A DNA stretch of 64,000 bases from Burkholderiales bacterium (lineage in GTDB: Bacteria; Pseudomonadota; Gammaproteobacteria; Burkholderiales; Burkholderiaceae_C): the NCBI GenBank assembly GCA_016000195.1, contig JAECRO010000001.1, positions 131,015-195,014 of the forward strand, in the 5' to 3' direction. The position numbers and the translations under genes were made by a program. Below the pieces are notes generated by a model. It was not told the DNA's origin. It saw only the letters and a program-made list of their open reading frames with translations, and searched no databases. This document shows, piece after piece, positions 9,339 through 16,502 of this stretch; position 1 is the stretch's first letter, and the number at the start of each line of letters is the position of its first letter.

Positions 9339-9704
9339 TCAGTAACCGGCTTTAGCCCCGGGCCGTTTTTTCGTGAACAGTCCGGCACTTTTCGCCCCCT
9401 GGCGGTTAAAGCGTTCTCGCCGGGCCACTTTGGGGTCCACTCGCAAAGTCCGGTAAACCTCTATGCGGTCGTTGTCATGCAGCAGATGGTCCAGCCGGGT
9501 TTTCCGGCCCCAGATACCGACCAGCAAGCGATTTTTCTGCAGTTCCGCAAACTCCTCGAAGAGGCGGCAACAGTCCATTGCATCTCCGACGGTTGCGCCG
9601 GCTTCAAGCTCCAGCGCCCATTCGCGAACCTGGCGCGGCGCAGGCGAATAAACCAGCGTGATGTTCAGACCCGAGGCCATGACGCCATGCTCAGGTTTCG
9701 CCAT
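9339..9704 (-). CDS. rnfH: RnfH family protein (ubiquitin-like fold)
   Basis: LNITLVYSPAPRQVREWALELEAGATVGDAMDCCRLFEEF...VGIWGRKTRLDHLLHDNDRIEVYRTLRVDPKVARRERFNRQGAK matches the RnfH family (UPF0125), including the closing YRPLxxDPKxARRxR signature. The start at 9704 (MAKPEHGVMASG) overlaps ratA by 14 bases; an alternative ATG lies at 9680 just after the ratA stop. rnfH and ratA form a conserved pair near smpB in many proteobacteria. Its biochemical role is not established. Confidence 0.85.
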   Translation of the reverse strand: MAKPEHGVMASGLNITLVYSPAPRQVREWALELEAGATVGDAMDCCRLFEEFAELQKNRLLVGIWGRKTRLDHLLHDNDRIEVYRTLRVDPKVARRERFNRQGAKSAGLFTKKRPGAKAGY

Positions 9705-10137
9705 AAACGACGGACGCCCTCTTGACAAAGGCGTCCACCAGGCTGCCTGCAATTTTGTCAAATATCGGGCCGACCAGCGTCGCCAGGGTTCGGCTGTCAA
9801 AGCCATAAGACAGCATCAGCTCGACCTTGCAGGCGCGCTGTACACCATCCCCCAAAGGGGTGAATTCCCAGCAGCCCTCAAGGCGGGAAAAAGGACCATC
9901 GACCAGTTGCAGGCTGACCTTGCGGTCTTGCTCATGCCGGTTTCGGGTAGTGAAGCTCTGGGAGAAGCCGGCAATGGCAATACCGACCTTGGCAGTCATG
10001 CCGTGGGCGTGCTCATGTTGCACCGAAGCCTGGTCGCACCAGGGCAAAAACTGCGGATAGCTGGCAACATCGGTGACGAGGGCGAACATTTCAGCTGCGC
10101 TGTACCAGATAAGAACGGACTTGTGAACGGTTTTCAT
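9691..10137 (-). CDS. ratA: RatA family START-domain protein (ubiquinone-binding type)
   Basis: The start is placed at MKTVHKSVLIWYSAAEMFALVTDVASYPQFLPWCD, the normal family N-terminus, 12 codons inside the track ORF. The 148-residue protein is a single START/polyketide cyclase-like fold (VEGCWEF-type strand, LSYGFDSRTLATLVGPIFDKIAGSLVDAFVKRA). Members are described as a ribosome association toxin in E. coli and as Coq10-like ubiquinone-binding proteins; which applies here is open. It is divergent from smpB across about 70 bases and overlaps rnfH. Confidence 0.87.
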   Translation of the reverse strand: MKTVHKSVLIWYSAAEMFALVTDVASYPQFLPWCDQASVQHEHAHGMTAKVGIAIAGFSQSFTTRNRHEQDRKVSLQLVDGPFSRLEGCWEFTPLGDGVQRACKVELMLSYGFDSRTLATLVGPIFDKIAGSLVDAFVKRASVVYGET

Positions 10138-10208
10138 ACAATCTAAGGCTGGGGGCAATTGTATGAGCCACAAGTGCTGCTTCGCCCCTTCGCTCCACTA
10201 TCTTAGCC

Positions 10209-10766
10209 ATGGCCACCAAAGAAGCATCCTCCTCAAAAAAACCAGCCGCCGCATCGTCAGGAAAACCGGCTGGAAAACCTGCCAGCAGTCTTTCACCCAA
10301 AGCCGCCGCTGCCGCCATACGCATTGCAGACAACAAGAAAGCCACGTTCAACTACCATATTGAAGAGCGGTTTGAAGCGGGCATGGTGCTCGAAGGCTGG
10401 GAAGTCAAGTCGGTGCGCGAAGGCAAGGTGCAGCTCACCGATGGCTATGTGGTGATTCGCAACGGCGAGCTTTTCATCATTGGCTGCCAGATCAATCCGC
10501 TGGGTACGGCCTCGACCCATATCCGTCCTGATTCGGTGCGCACCAAGAAACTGCTGATGCACAAGGAGGAGATTCGACGCCTGATCGGAAAGATCGATCA
10601 GAAGGGCTTCACGCTGGTGCCACTGAACATGCACTGGAAGGCCGGCAAGGTGAAGTGCGAGATCGGCCTGGCCAAGGGCAAGGCCGAGCATGACAAGCGC
10701 GACACCATCAAGGACCGCGAAGGCAAGCGCGAGGTGGACCGCGCGATGAAGTCCAGGAACCGTTAA
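10209..10766 (+). CDS. smpB: SsrA-binding protein SmpB
   Basis: The core from about residue 40 ([60 protein letters not shown]) through [12 protein letters not shown] to the basic tail ([24 protein letters not shown]) is the canonical SmpB OB-fold. It binds tmRNA and brings it to stalled ribosomes for trans-translation. At 185 residues it is longer than the usual ~155, owing to a Lys/Ser/Ala/Pro-rich, probably disordered N-terminus. Its stop overlaps the stop of the convergent downstream gene by 3-4 bases. No ssrA gene is visible in the window. Confidence 0.97.
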   Translation: MATKEASSSKKPAAASSGKPAGKPASSLSPKAAAAAIRIADNKKATFNYHIEERFEAGMVLEGWEVKSVREGKVQLTDGYVVIRNGELFIIGCQINPLGTASTHIRPDSVRTKKLLMHKEEIRRLIGKIDQKGFTLVPLNMHWKAGKVKCEIGLAKGKAEHDKRDTIKDREGKREVDRAMKSRNR

Positions 10767-11893
10767 AGGTCGCGCAACGGGTGCGTCTGCGCACTCCACG
10801 GGCTGGCGAAAAACGCATCGGCCATGCCCGGCTTCACGTCCTCGATGCGTGCCGGCTGCCACTTCGGCTGGTAGTCCTTGTCCACCGCCAGCGCACGGAT
10901 GCCCTCGACGGTTTCACTCTCGGTACCGGGACGCAGGTGAAAGCACTGGTAGACCATGTCGCGCTCCATGCGCAGGTCATCGGCCAGGCTCATGCCGCGC
11001 GCCTTGCGAATCTGCTCCAGCACCACATGCAGCATCAGCGGCGAGCGCTTGCGCAGGGTGGCGGCTGTCCTGAGCGCCCAGCGGTCTTCGGACTTCTCAA
11101 GCGCATCAATGATGTGCTTGACCCGCAGCAATGAAAAATATGCATCAATCTGCCCTGTAGCGCAGGCTGGACGGGCACTGTCAGCTATGAATTTAGAAGC
11201 AATCCATTGGTCGGCCTCGGCTGCCGAGCCCAAGGGCGTGGCGCCCAGTTCGGCCCAGAGCGCAGGCAGTGCCGCCGCATCCAGCCTGACATCGGCCAGT
11301 CCATAGCCCATCGCCTCATCGGCGCCAATGGTCTCGCCGGTCAGCGCCAGGTATTCGCCCACATGGCCGGGACAGCGGCTCAGGAAGTAGCCTCCGCCCA
11401 CGTCAGGGAACAGGCCGATATTGGTCTCTGGCATGGCCATCTTGGTCCGCTCGGTGACAATGCGTACCCGCGCGCCCTGGCTGATGCCCATGCCGCCGCC
11501 CATGACCACGCCGTCCATGAAGGCAATGTAGGGCTTGGGATAGGTCTGGATCAGGTGATTGAGCGTGTACTCCTCGGTAAAGAAATCCTCCAGCGCGGAG
11601 TCGCCGGCCAGCGCCGCCTGATAGAAAAACCGGATGTCGCCGCCCGCGCAGAAACCGCCAAACAGGCTGTCGGGCGTGCCAGGGCGGCCGATCTTGTTGG
11701 TGCCGCGAATCGCCACCAGCCGCACCGCCGGGTCGTCACGCCAGGCGCGCAGGATGCCCAGCAGGTCGCGCACCATCTGCAGCGACAAGGCATTCAGGGC
11801 CTTGGGGCGGTTCAGCGTGATCAGCCCGGCATTGCCCCGGCGCTCGGTCAGCACGTCACCGGCCGCATCGATTTTCTTCATTTCTGTCGTCAT
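10763..11893 (-). CDS. Enoyl-CoA hydratase/isomerase family, 3-hydroxyisobutyryl-CoA hydrolase-like
   Basis: The start is put at [13 protein letters not shown], because that ATG overlaps the stop of the upstream transporter as ATGA and GGAG lies 9 bases before it. The 376-residue protein is a long crotonase with [12 protein letters not shown] (oxyanion-hole glycine), [48 protein letters not shown], and the ECH_2 C-terminal region typical of 3-hydroxyisobutyryl-CoA hydrolases in valine degradation. Residues about 230-259 ([22 protein letters not shown]) are encoded by a dispersed repeat copy. Substrate assignment rests on overall similarity. Confidence 0.82.
   Translation of the reverse strand: MTTEMKKIDAAGDVLTERRGNAGLITLNRPKALNALSLQMVRDLLGILRAWRDDPAVRLVAIRGTNKIGRPGTPDSLFGGFCAGGDIRFFYQAALAGDSALEDFFTEEYTLNHLIQTYPKPYIAFMDGVVMGGGMGISQGARVRIVTERTKMAMPETNIGLFPDVGGGYFLSRCPGHVGEYLALTGETIGADEAMGYGLADVRLDAAALPALWAELGATPLGSAAEADQWIASKFIADSARPACATGQIDAYFSLLRVKHIIDALEKSEDRWALRTAATLRKRSPLMLHVVLEQIRKARGMSLADDLRMERDMVYQCFHLRPGTESETVEGIRALAVDKDYQPKWQPARIEDVKPGMADAFFASPWSAQTHPLRDL
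11117..11205 (-). repeat. Dispersed repeat, in frame inside the crotonase gene
   Basis: On the minus strand it reads AAATTCATAGCTGACAGTGCCCGTCCAGCCTGCGCTACAGG, close to the family consensus. The encoded [14 protein letters not shown] resembles the peptide encoded by the copy at 38200 (IAACARPACARGI) and that in the methyltransferase gene (AAITDTACATGQL). Confidence 0.75.
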
Positions 11894-12765
11894 GATCTTT
11901 GTCTCCATCCAATCAATTCATTCACCACCAGCGCGCCAATGACCAGCGAGCCGCCGGTCAGCACGCTGGAACCAGGCACCTCGCCGGCACCCAGCCAAGC
12001 CAGCAGGATACCGAAAATCACTTCAAGCAAGGCCAGCAAAGCCACCTCGGGCGCCTTGAGCACGCCGGCGCACAGCACCGCCAGCACGCACGGAATCGCC
12101 AGCTGGAACAGGCCCAGCACCGCCAGCAGTCCGATGTCGTGCGGCGTGGCCGAAAAGGGAAAGGCCAGCGGCAAGGTTGCCAGCGACGAAAGCGCCGCGC
12201 CCATCAGCACCGCCGGCACCAGGTCGATCTTCTGGCCATGCGCACCACTGTGCTGCACCACCGTCCAGTTGCAGGCCCCCGCCAGCGGCACCATCAGCGC
12301 CACCAAAGTGCCGGCCAGCTGGCTGCTCAGGTCCATCTGGCTGCCATACATCCAGGCAATGCCGGCGCTGGCCAGCGCAATCGCCACCCAGGTGCGCACC
12401 GGAATCCGGTGCCCGATGAAAATCCGCGCCATCAGGGCCGTGATGAACGGACCCAGCGCCATCGTCACCAGCACATTGGCCACGGTGGTCAGCGTCAGCG
12501 CCACCATGAAGGCGCTGAACATCACGCTCCAGCAGACACCCGACAGCCAGAGCGCCTTGCCAGCGTTGCGAATTTTGCTGAAAACCGCCCGCCCCTGGAA
12601 AAAAGGCAGGATCACCAGCAGCGACGCCAGCGTGAAAAAGCTGCGCCAGAAGGTCACTTCAAAACTGCGCGCTGCCTCCAGCTGCCGCGTCACCACGCCG
12701 GCAATCGACCACATCAGCGTCACCAGAATCATCACCGCCACCGCGCGGGAATGCGTCAACTTCAT
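11890..12765 (-). CDS. EamA/DMT-family transporter
   Basis: The start is at MKLTHSRAVAVMILVTLMWSIAGVVTRQLE, where the first membrane segment begins; the 65 residues upstream in the track ORF run through a terminator and a GC-rich repeat. The 291-residue protein has about ten hydrophobic segments in two EamA halves, the usual size for drug/metabolite exporters. The substrate cannot be deduced. Its last four bases overlap the start of the crotonase gene, so the two are probably translationally coupled. Confidence 0.85.
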   Translation of the reverse strand: MKLTHSRAVAVMILVTLMWSIAGVVTRQLEAARSFEVTFWRSFFTLASLLVILPFFQGRAVFSKIRNAGKALWLSGVCWSVMFSAFMVALTLTTVANVLVTMALGPFITALMARIFIGHRIPVRTWVAIALASAGIAWMYGSQMDLSSQLAGTLVALMVPLAGACNWTVVQHSGAHGQKIDLVPAVLMGAALSSLATLPLAFPFSATPHDIGLLAVLGLFQLAIPCVLAVLCAGVLKAPEVALLALLEVIFGILLAWLGAGEVPGSSVLTGGSLVIGALVVNELIGWRQRS

Positions 12766-12788
12766 CCAAACCCCCTGTAGCCCGGCCC

Positions 12789-12825
12789 AAAAAAAGGCCG
12801 CTGCGCACACAAAGCGCGAGCGGCC
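12789..12825 (-). terminator. Intrinsic terminator downstream of typA
   Basis: On the minus strand GGCCGCTCGCGC-TTTGTGT-GCGCAGCGGCC (one bulge) is followed by TTTTTTTGGG. It lies between typA and the DMT transporter and probably ends the rimP-typA transcript or a typA transcript. Confidence 0.75.
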
Positions 12826-12884
12826 TGGTTTCCAAGTGTTCCCAGTGCGCCTCCTCCAAGCAGGGTACGCGGAGGCTTCCCCTC

Positions 12885-12978
12885 CCCACCAGCCGGGGCC
12901 GCGGAACCGGCTTTGCCGGGCCGCAGGCGCAGCGCCCCCTCGGGGGGCAGCGAACCACACGAAGTGGGGAGCGTGGGG
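12885..12978 (+). repeat. GC-rich dispersed repeat (second family)
   Basis: CCCCCTCGGGGGGCAGCG...ACGAAGTGGGGAGCGTGGGGGC forms strong GC hairpins in the typA 3' flank. A recognisable second copy, in opposite orientation, lies inside hrpA at about 55893-55990 (CCCCCACGCTCCGCGCTTCGCG...CTGCCCCCCGAGG). Confidence 0.65.
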
Positions 12979-12982
12979 GCTT

Positions 12983-14806
12983 TTACCGTCCAGCGCGCTT
13001 GCGCTCGCTCTCGGTCAGGTAACGCTTGCGCAGGCGAATCGACTTAGGCGTGATTTCGACCAGCTCGTCGTCCTCGATGAACTCGACGCCGTATTCCAGC
13101 GTGCATTCAATCGGCGGCGTGATCTTGATCGCGTCTTCCTTGCCGCTGACGCGAAAGTTGGTCAGCTGCTTGGTGCGCGTGGCGTTGACCACCAGGTCGT
13201 TGTCACGGCTGTGAATGCCGACGATCATGCCTTCATACACCGGATCGTTGGCCTTGACGAACATGCGGCCACGGTCATCGAGCTTGCCCAGGGCGTAGGT
13301 GAAGATTTCACCGGCATCCATGGAAATCAGCACGCCATTCTTGCGCCCGCCGATGTCGCCCTTGTGCGGCTCATAGCAGTCAAAAATGTTGGCGATCAGG
13401 CCGGAGCCGCGCGTCAGGTTCAGGAATTCGTTGGTGAAACCAATCAGGCCACGCGCCGGAATGCGGTATTCCAAACGCACGCGGCCACGGCCATCCGGCT
13501 CCATGTTGACCAGTTCGCCCTTGCGTTCGCCCAGCGCCTGCATCACGCCGCCCTGGTGCTGCTCTTCGATGTCTGCCGTCACCAGCTCGATAGGTTCGTG
13601 CTTGACGCCATTCACGTCCTTGAGCAGCACGCGTGGCTTGGAGACGGCCAGCTCGAAGCCTTCGCGGCGCATGTTTTCCAGCAGGATGGTCAGGTGCAAC
13701 TCGCCCCGGCCCATGACTTCAAAGATGCCTTCTTCGCCGGTTTCATTGACGCGCAGCGCCACGTTGTGCTGCAGTTCCTTTTGCAGGCGGTCCCAGATCT
13801 GGCGGCTGGTGACGTACTTGCCTTCACGGCCGGCCAGCGGGCTGGTGTTGACGCAAAAGTTCATGGTCAGCGTCGGCTCATCGACCTTGAGCATGGGCAG
13901 CGGCGCCGGATTGGCCGGGTCGGTGATGGTCACGCCAATGCCGATGTCGGCCAGGCCGTTGATCAGCACGATTTCGCCGGGGCCGGCTTGCGTGGCCTGC
14001 ACACGCTCCAGACCCTGGAAGGTCAGCACCTGGTTGATGCGGCCCTTGACCGCCTTGCCGTCCGGGCCTTCCATCACGACCACGTCCATCATGGGGCGGA
14101 TCGTGCCCTGGCTGATGCGGCCCACACCAATACGGCCCACGAAGGTCGAAAAGTCGAGGGCGGAAATCTGCAGCTGCAGCGGCGCTTCAGGGTCGCCCTT
14201 CTGGGCGGGCACATGCTTGAGCACGGTATTGAACAGGGCCGACATGTCGGGGCCCCACTGTTCGCCCGGCGCGCCCTCTTCCAGCGACGACCAGCCGTTG
14301 ATGCCCGAAGCGTAAACGACGGGAAAATCCAGCTGCTCATCGGTGGCGCCGAGCTTGTCGAACAAATCGAACGTGGCGTTGACCACCTTGTCCGGGTTCG
14401 CACCCGGCTTGTCCACCTTGTTCACCACCACGATAGGCTTGAGACCCAGGGCCAGCGCCTTCTTGGTCACGAAGCGGGTTTGCGGCATGGGGCCTTCCTG
14501 CGCGTCGATCAGCAGCACCACGCCATCGACCATGGACAGGGCGCGCTCGACTTCACCGCCGAAGTCGGCGTGGCCGGGGGTATCGACGATGTTGATGTGC
14601 GTGCCTTCCCAGGTCACGGCGCAGTTCTTGGCCAGAATCGTGATGCCACGCTCTTTTTCGATGGCGTTGTTGTCCATCACGGTATCGACCACTTTCTCGT
14701 GCTCGGCAAAGGTGCCGGACTGGCGCAGCAATTGATCGACCATGGTGGTCTTGCCATGGTCAACGTGGGCGATGATGGCGATGTTACGGATCTGTTTTTG
14801 ACTCAT
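12983..14806 (-). CDS. typA: Ribosome-associated GTPase TypA/BipA
   Basis: The 607-residue protein begins MSQKQIRNIAIIAHVDHGKTTMVDQLLRQSG (P-loop), followed by DTPGHADFGGEVERAL and NKVDKPGA. EF-G-like domains II, III and V follow, and then the TypA-specific C-terminus (GRMFVKANDPVYEGMIVGIHSRDNDLVVN...). It acts on the ribosome, aiding 50S assembly and stress or low-temperature growth. It lies 39 bases downstream of truB on the same strand, with a terminator behind it. Confidence 0.98.
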   Translation of the reverse strand: MSQKQIRNIAIIAHVDHGKTTMVDQLLRQSGTFAEHEKVVDTVMDNNAIEKERGITILAKNCAVTWEGTHINIVDTPGHADFGGEVERALSMVDGVVLLIDAQEGPMPQTRFVTKKALALGLKPIVVVNKVDKPGANPDKVVNATFDLFDKLGATDEQLDFPVVYASGINGWSSLEEGAPGEQWGPDMSALFNTVLKHVPAQKGDPEAPLQLQISALDFSTFVGRIGVGRISQGTIRPMMDVVVMEGPDGKAVKGRINQVLTFQGLERVQATQAGPGEIVLINGLADIGIGVTITDPANPAPLPMLKVDEPTLTMNFCVNTSPLAGREGKYVTSRQIWDRLQKELQHNVALRVNETGEEGIFEVMGRGELHLTILLENMRREGFELAVSKPRVLLKDVNGVKHEPIELVTADIEEQHQGGVMQALGERKGELVNMEPDGRGRVRLEYRIPARGLIGFTNEFLNLTRGSGLIANIFDCYEPHKGDIGGRKNGVLISMDAGEIFTYALGKLDDRGRMFVKANDPVYEGMIVGIHSRDNDLVVNATRTKQLTNFRVSGKEDAIKITPPIECTLEYGVEFIEDDELVEITPKSIRLRKRYLTESERKRAGR

Positions 14807-14845
14807 GGTTAACTTTCTGGGAACTTGAAAACGGCAGGTAATTAA

Positions 14846-15916
14846 TTAATGTTGAAAAGAGCCGGCATCCACAGGGGCGGATGGTGCGGCTGCGGAAACG
14901 GGCATGAAAACTTCAGCAGCGCGCCGTGCCGATTGCGCAATGTCCTGGACTTCAACCGGACTCAGCAAGCGCTGGGGAATCAGTTCGTCGGCCGTGATAT
15001 GGGCCGAGCCTAAAAATGCAGCCGGCTCGAAAGCCTGCCCCGATGACGAAGGGCCATAGACCTGCACCAGCGGCGCATCCTCTCCCCACTGGCCCCGACG
15101 GCGCAGGCCGCTCAAAAAACGTCCTGCATTATCGGCGTCCAATGTGACAGACGGGTAATCGGCGACCAGCGACTGGGGCGGCAGCAGACACGCATCCCGT
15201 TCGGCCCCGGTCATGGCTTCGAGCGCGGCCAGCGTCACGCATTGCGAAGCCGTAAAGCCGCCGGTTTCGGTCCGGCGCAACGAACCCAGGTGCGCACCGC
15301 AGCCCAAGGCTTCGCCGATGTCTTCGCCCAGCGTCCGGATGTAAGTTCCCTTGCTGCAGCTTACTATGATTTTAATAGCTACTTGCGCCCGTGGGTCGTG
15401 CGCAAGAGCCATATTCAGCTTGAAAATCGTGATGTGGCGGGCTTCACGCTCGACCTCGATGCCTTTGCGGGCATATTCGTACAGCGCCTTGCCGTCCTTC
15501 TTGAGGGCTGAGTACATCGGCGGAATCTGCGCCAGCGGGCCGGTGAAGCGCTGCGTGATGGACGCCAGCAGCGCGGGCGTGATCTCCGGCACGGGCCGGG
15601 TTTCAATCACTTCACCTTCCGCGTCGGCGGTTGTCGTCTTCTGGCCCAGCAGCAGCACGGCCTCATAAGTTTTGTCGGCATCGAGCTGCAACTGGCTGAA
15701 CTTGGTGGCCGCGCCAAAGCACAGCGGCAACACGCCCGTAGCCAGCGGATCGAGCGTGCCGGTGTGCCCCGCCTTGTCGGCGCGCAGCAGCCATTTGGCT
15801 TTTTGCAGCGCCTGGTTGCTCGACAGGCCAAGCGGCTTGTCGAGCAGCAACACGCCGTGGACGGGACGTCGCTGGATTTTCTGGCGAAGAGAGGGTTTCG
15901 AAAAAGTTTGCGTCAT
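14846..15916 (-). CDS. truB: tRNA pseudouridine(55) synthase TruB
   Basis: The signature GVLLLDKPLGLSSNQALQKAKWLL and the catalytic Asp motif HTGTLDPLATGVLPLCFG are present, followed by YEAVLLLGQKTTTADAEGE and CSKGTYIRTLGEDIGEALGCGAHLGSLRRTETG. The protein makes the T-loop pseudouridine-55 of tRNAs. At 356 residues it is longer than the usual ~310, because of an Ala/Pro-rich C-terminal tail and a short insertion near residues 164-188 (LNMALAHDPRAQVAIKIIVSC) encoded by a dispersed repeat. It lies between rbfA and typA. Confidence 0.96.
   Translation of the reverse strand: MTQTFSKPSLRQKIQRRPVHGVLLLDKPLGLSSNQALQKAKWLLRADKAGHTGTLDPLATGVLPLCFGAATKFSQLQLDADKTYEAVLLLGQKTTTADAEGEVIETRPVPEITPALLASITQRFTGPLAQIPPMYSALKKDGKALYEYARKGIEVEREARHITIFKLNMALAHDPRAQVAIKIIVSCSKGTYIRTLGEDIGEALGCGAHLGSLRRTETGGFTASQCVTLAALEAMTGAERDACLLPPQSLVADYPSVTLDADNAGRFLSGLRRRGQWGEDAPLVQVYGPSSSGQAFEPAAFLGSAHITADELIPQRLLSPVEVQDIAQSARRAAEVFMPVSAAAPSAPVDAGSFQH
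15358..15425 (+). repeat. Dispersed repeat, in frame and antisense inside truB
   Basis: ATTTTAATAGCTACTTGCGCCCGTGGGTCGTGCGCAAGAGCCATATTCAGCTTGAAAAT matches the family closely. The truB frame runs antisense through it and stays open, giving AHDPRAQVAIKI. Confidence 0.75.
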
Positions 15917-15919
15917 AAG

Positions 15920-15988
15920 CTTTGACAGGCTCGGCGCACGGGCCTGCCCGAACGCTCGGTGGCACCGTTGCCCCCGAACCTGTCAAAG
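15920..15988. repeat. Inverted repeat CTTTGACAGGCTC between rbfA and truB
   Basis: CTTTGACAGGCTC at the left and GAACCTGTCAAAG at the right form a 12-of-13 inverted repeat enclosing a GC-rich stretch with GGGCCTGCCCGAACG. It resembles the 'gacaggctcag-cccgaacgg' intergenic palindromes common in beta- and gammaproteobacteria. It fills the 87-base rbfA-truB gap. Confidence 0.55.
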
Positions 15989-16003
15989 GGGAACGGCACG
16001 AAC

Positions 16004-16369
16004 TTAGTCCTGGGCGCGGGAAGAAACCGCCTTGGCAATCAGGGCGTTCAGGTCGGCCGCACGTTCGGTGGTCTGGTCGAAATGGAAATGCAGGGTCGGC
16101 ACGGTGTGCGTCATCAGCCGCTTAAAGAGGCCGTTGCGCAGGAAGCCGGCAGCCTGGTTGAGCGCGATTTCGCATTCTTTCGGATCACCGACCAGCACGC
16201 TGAAATACACCTTGGCATGGGCATAGTCGGGCGTGACTTCGACCGACTGAACCGTCACCATGCCGACGCGCGGGTCTTTCAGCTCGCGCGCGATCAATTC
16301 CGTCAGGTCGCGCTGGATCTGGTCGGCCACGCGAAAACTGCGGTTGGGTGTGGAGGATTTTTTACGCAT
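16004..16369 (-). CDS. rbfA: 30S ribosome-binding factor RbfA
   Basis: The 121-residue protein begins [62 protein letters not shown], the canonical RbfA KH-like fold. It assists late maturation of the 30S subunit. It sits in the conserved order infB-rbfA-truB. The bases immediately before its ATG (minus strand GTGGATTGAAAC-ATG) belong to a CRISPR-repeat-like hairpin, so it lacks an ordinary purine-rich ribosome binding site. Confidence 0.96.
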   Translation of the reverse strand: MRKKSSTPNRSFRVADQIQRDLTELIARELKDPRVGMVTVQSVEVTPDYAHAKVYFSVLVGDPKECEIALNQAAGFLRNGLFKRLMTHTVPTLHFHFDQTTERAADLNALIAKAVSSRAQD

Positions 16370-16397
16370 GTTTCAATCCACGCCCCTTTCGGGGCGA
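16370..16397 (-). repeat. Solitary CRISPR-repeat-like hairpin before rbfA
   Basis: GTTTCAATCCACGCCCCTTTCGGGGCGA (minus strand TCGCCCCGAAAGGGGCGTGGATTGAAAC) has the conserved GTGGATTGAAAC end and the CGCCCC/GGGGCG hairpin of type I-C-like CRISPR repeats. Only one copy is present and there are no spacers or cas genes, so this is not an array. It ends exactly at the rbfA start codon. Confidence 0.5.
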
Positions 16398-16457
16398 ATT
16401 TGGAAAAGGTTGCCCCTCTCCCAAATAAAGGTTTAGGTTGCAGCCCTGCTTTGAAAA

Positions 16458-16494
16458 GGCCAGCCCGCTGGCTTGAAAAAGCTGGCGGGCAGGC
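16458..16494 (-). terminator. Hairpin downstream of infB
   Basis: On the minus strand GGCCTGCCCGCCAGC-TTTTTCAA-GCCAGCGGGCTGGCC forms a 12-of-15 paired stem shortly after the infB stop, followed by TTTTC. With only a short T-run it may be a weak terminator or an RNA-stabilising hairpin that lowers rbfA-truB expression. Confidence 0.45.
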
Positions 16495-16502
16495 CGGCTT
16501 CA

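Noticed and set aside
11207-14812. 1201-residue plus-strand ORF
   Set aside because: It is the antisense shadow of the crotonase, DMT transporter and typA genes, with the His/Arg/Gly/Ala-rich composition typical of reverse frames in high-GC DNA.
16370-16502. CRISPR array
   Set aside because: Only one repeat-like unit is present, with no second copy, regular spacer or cas genes nearby. It is kept as a repeat-like hairpin only.
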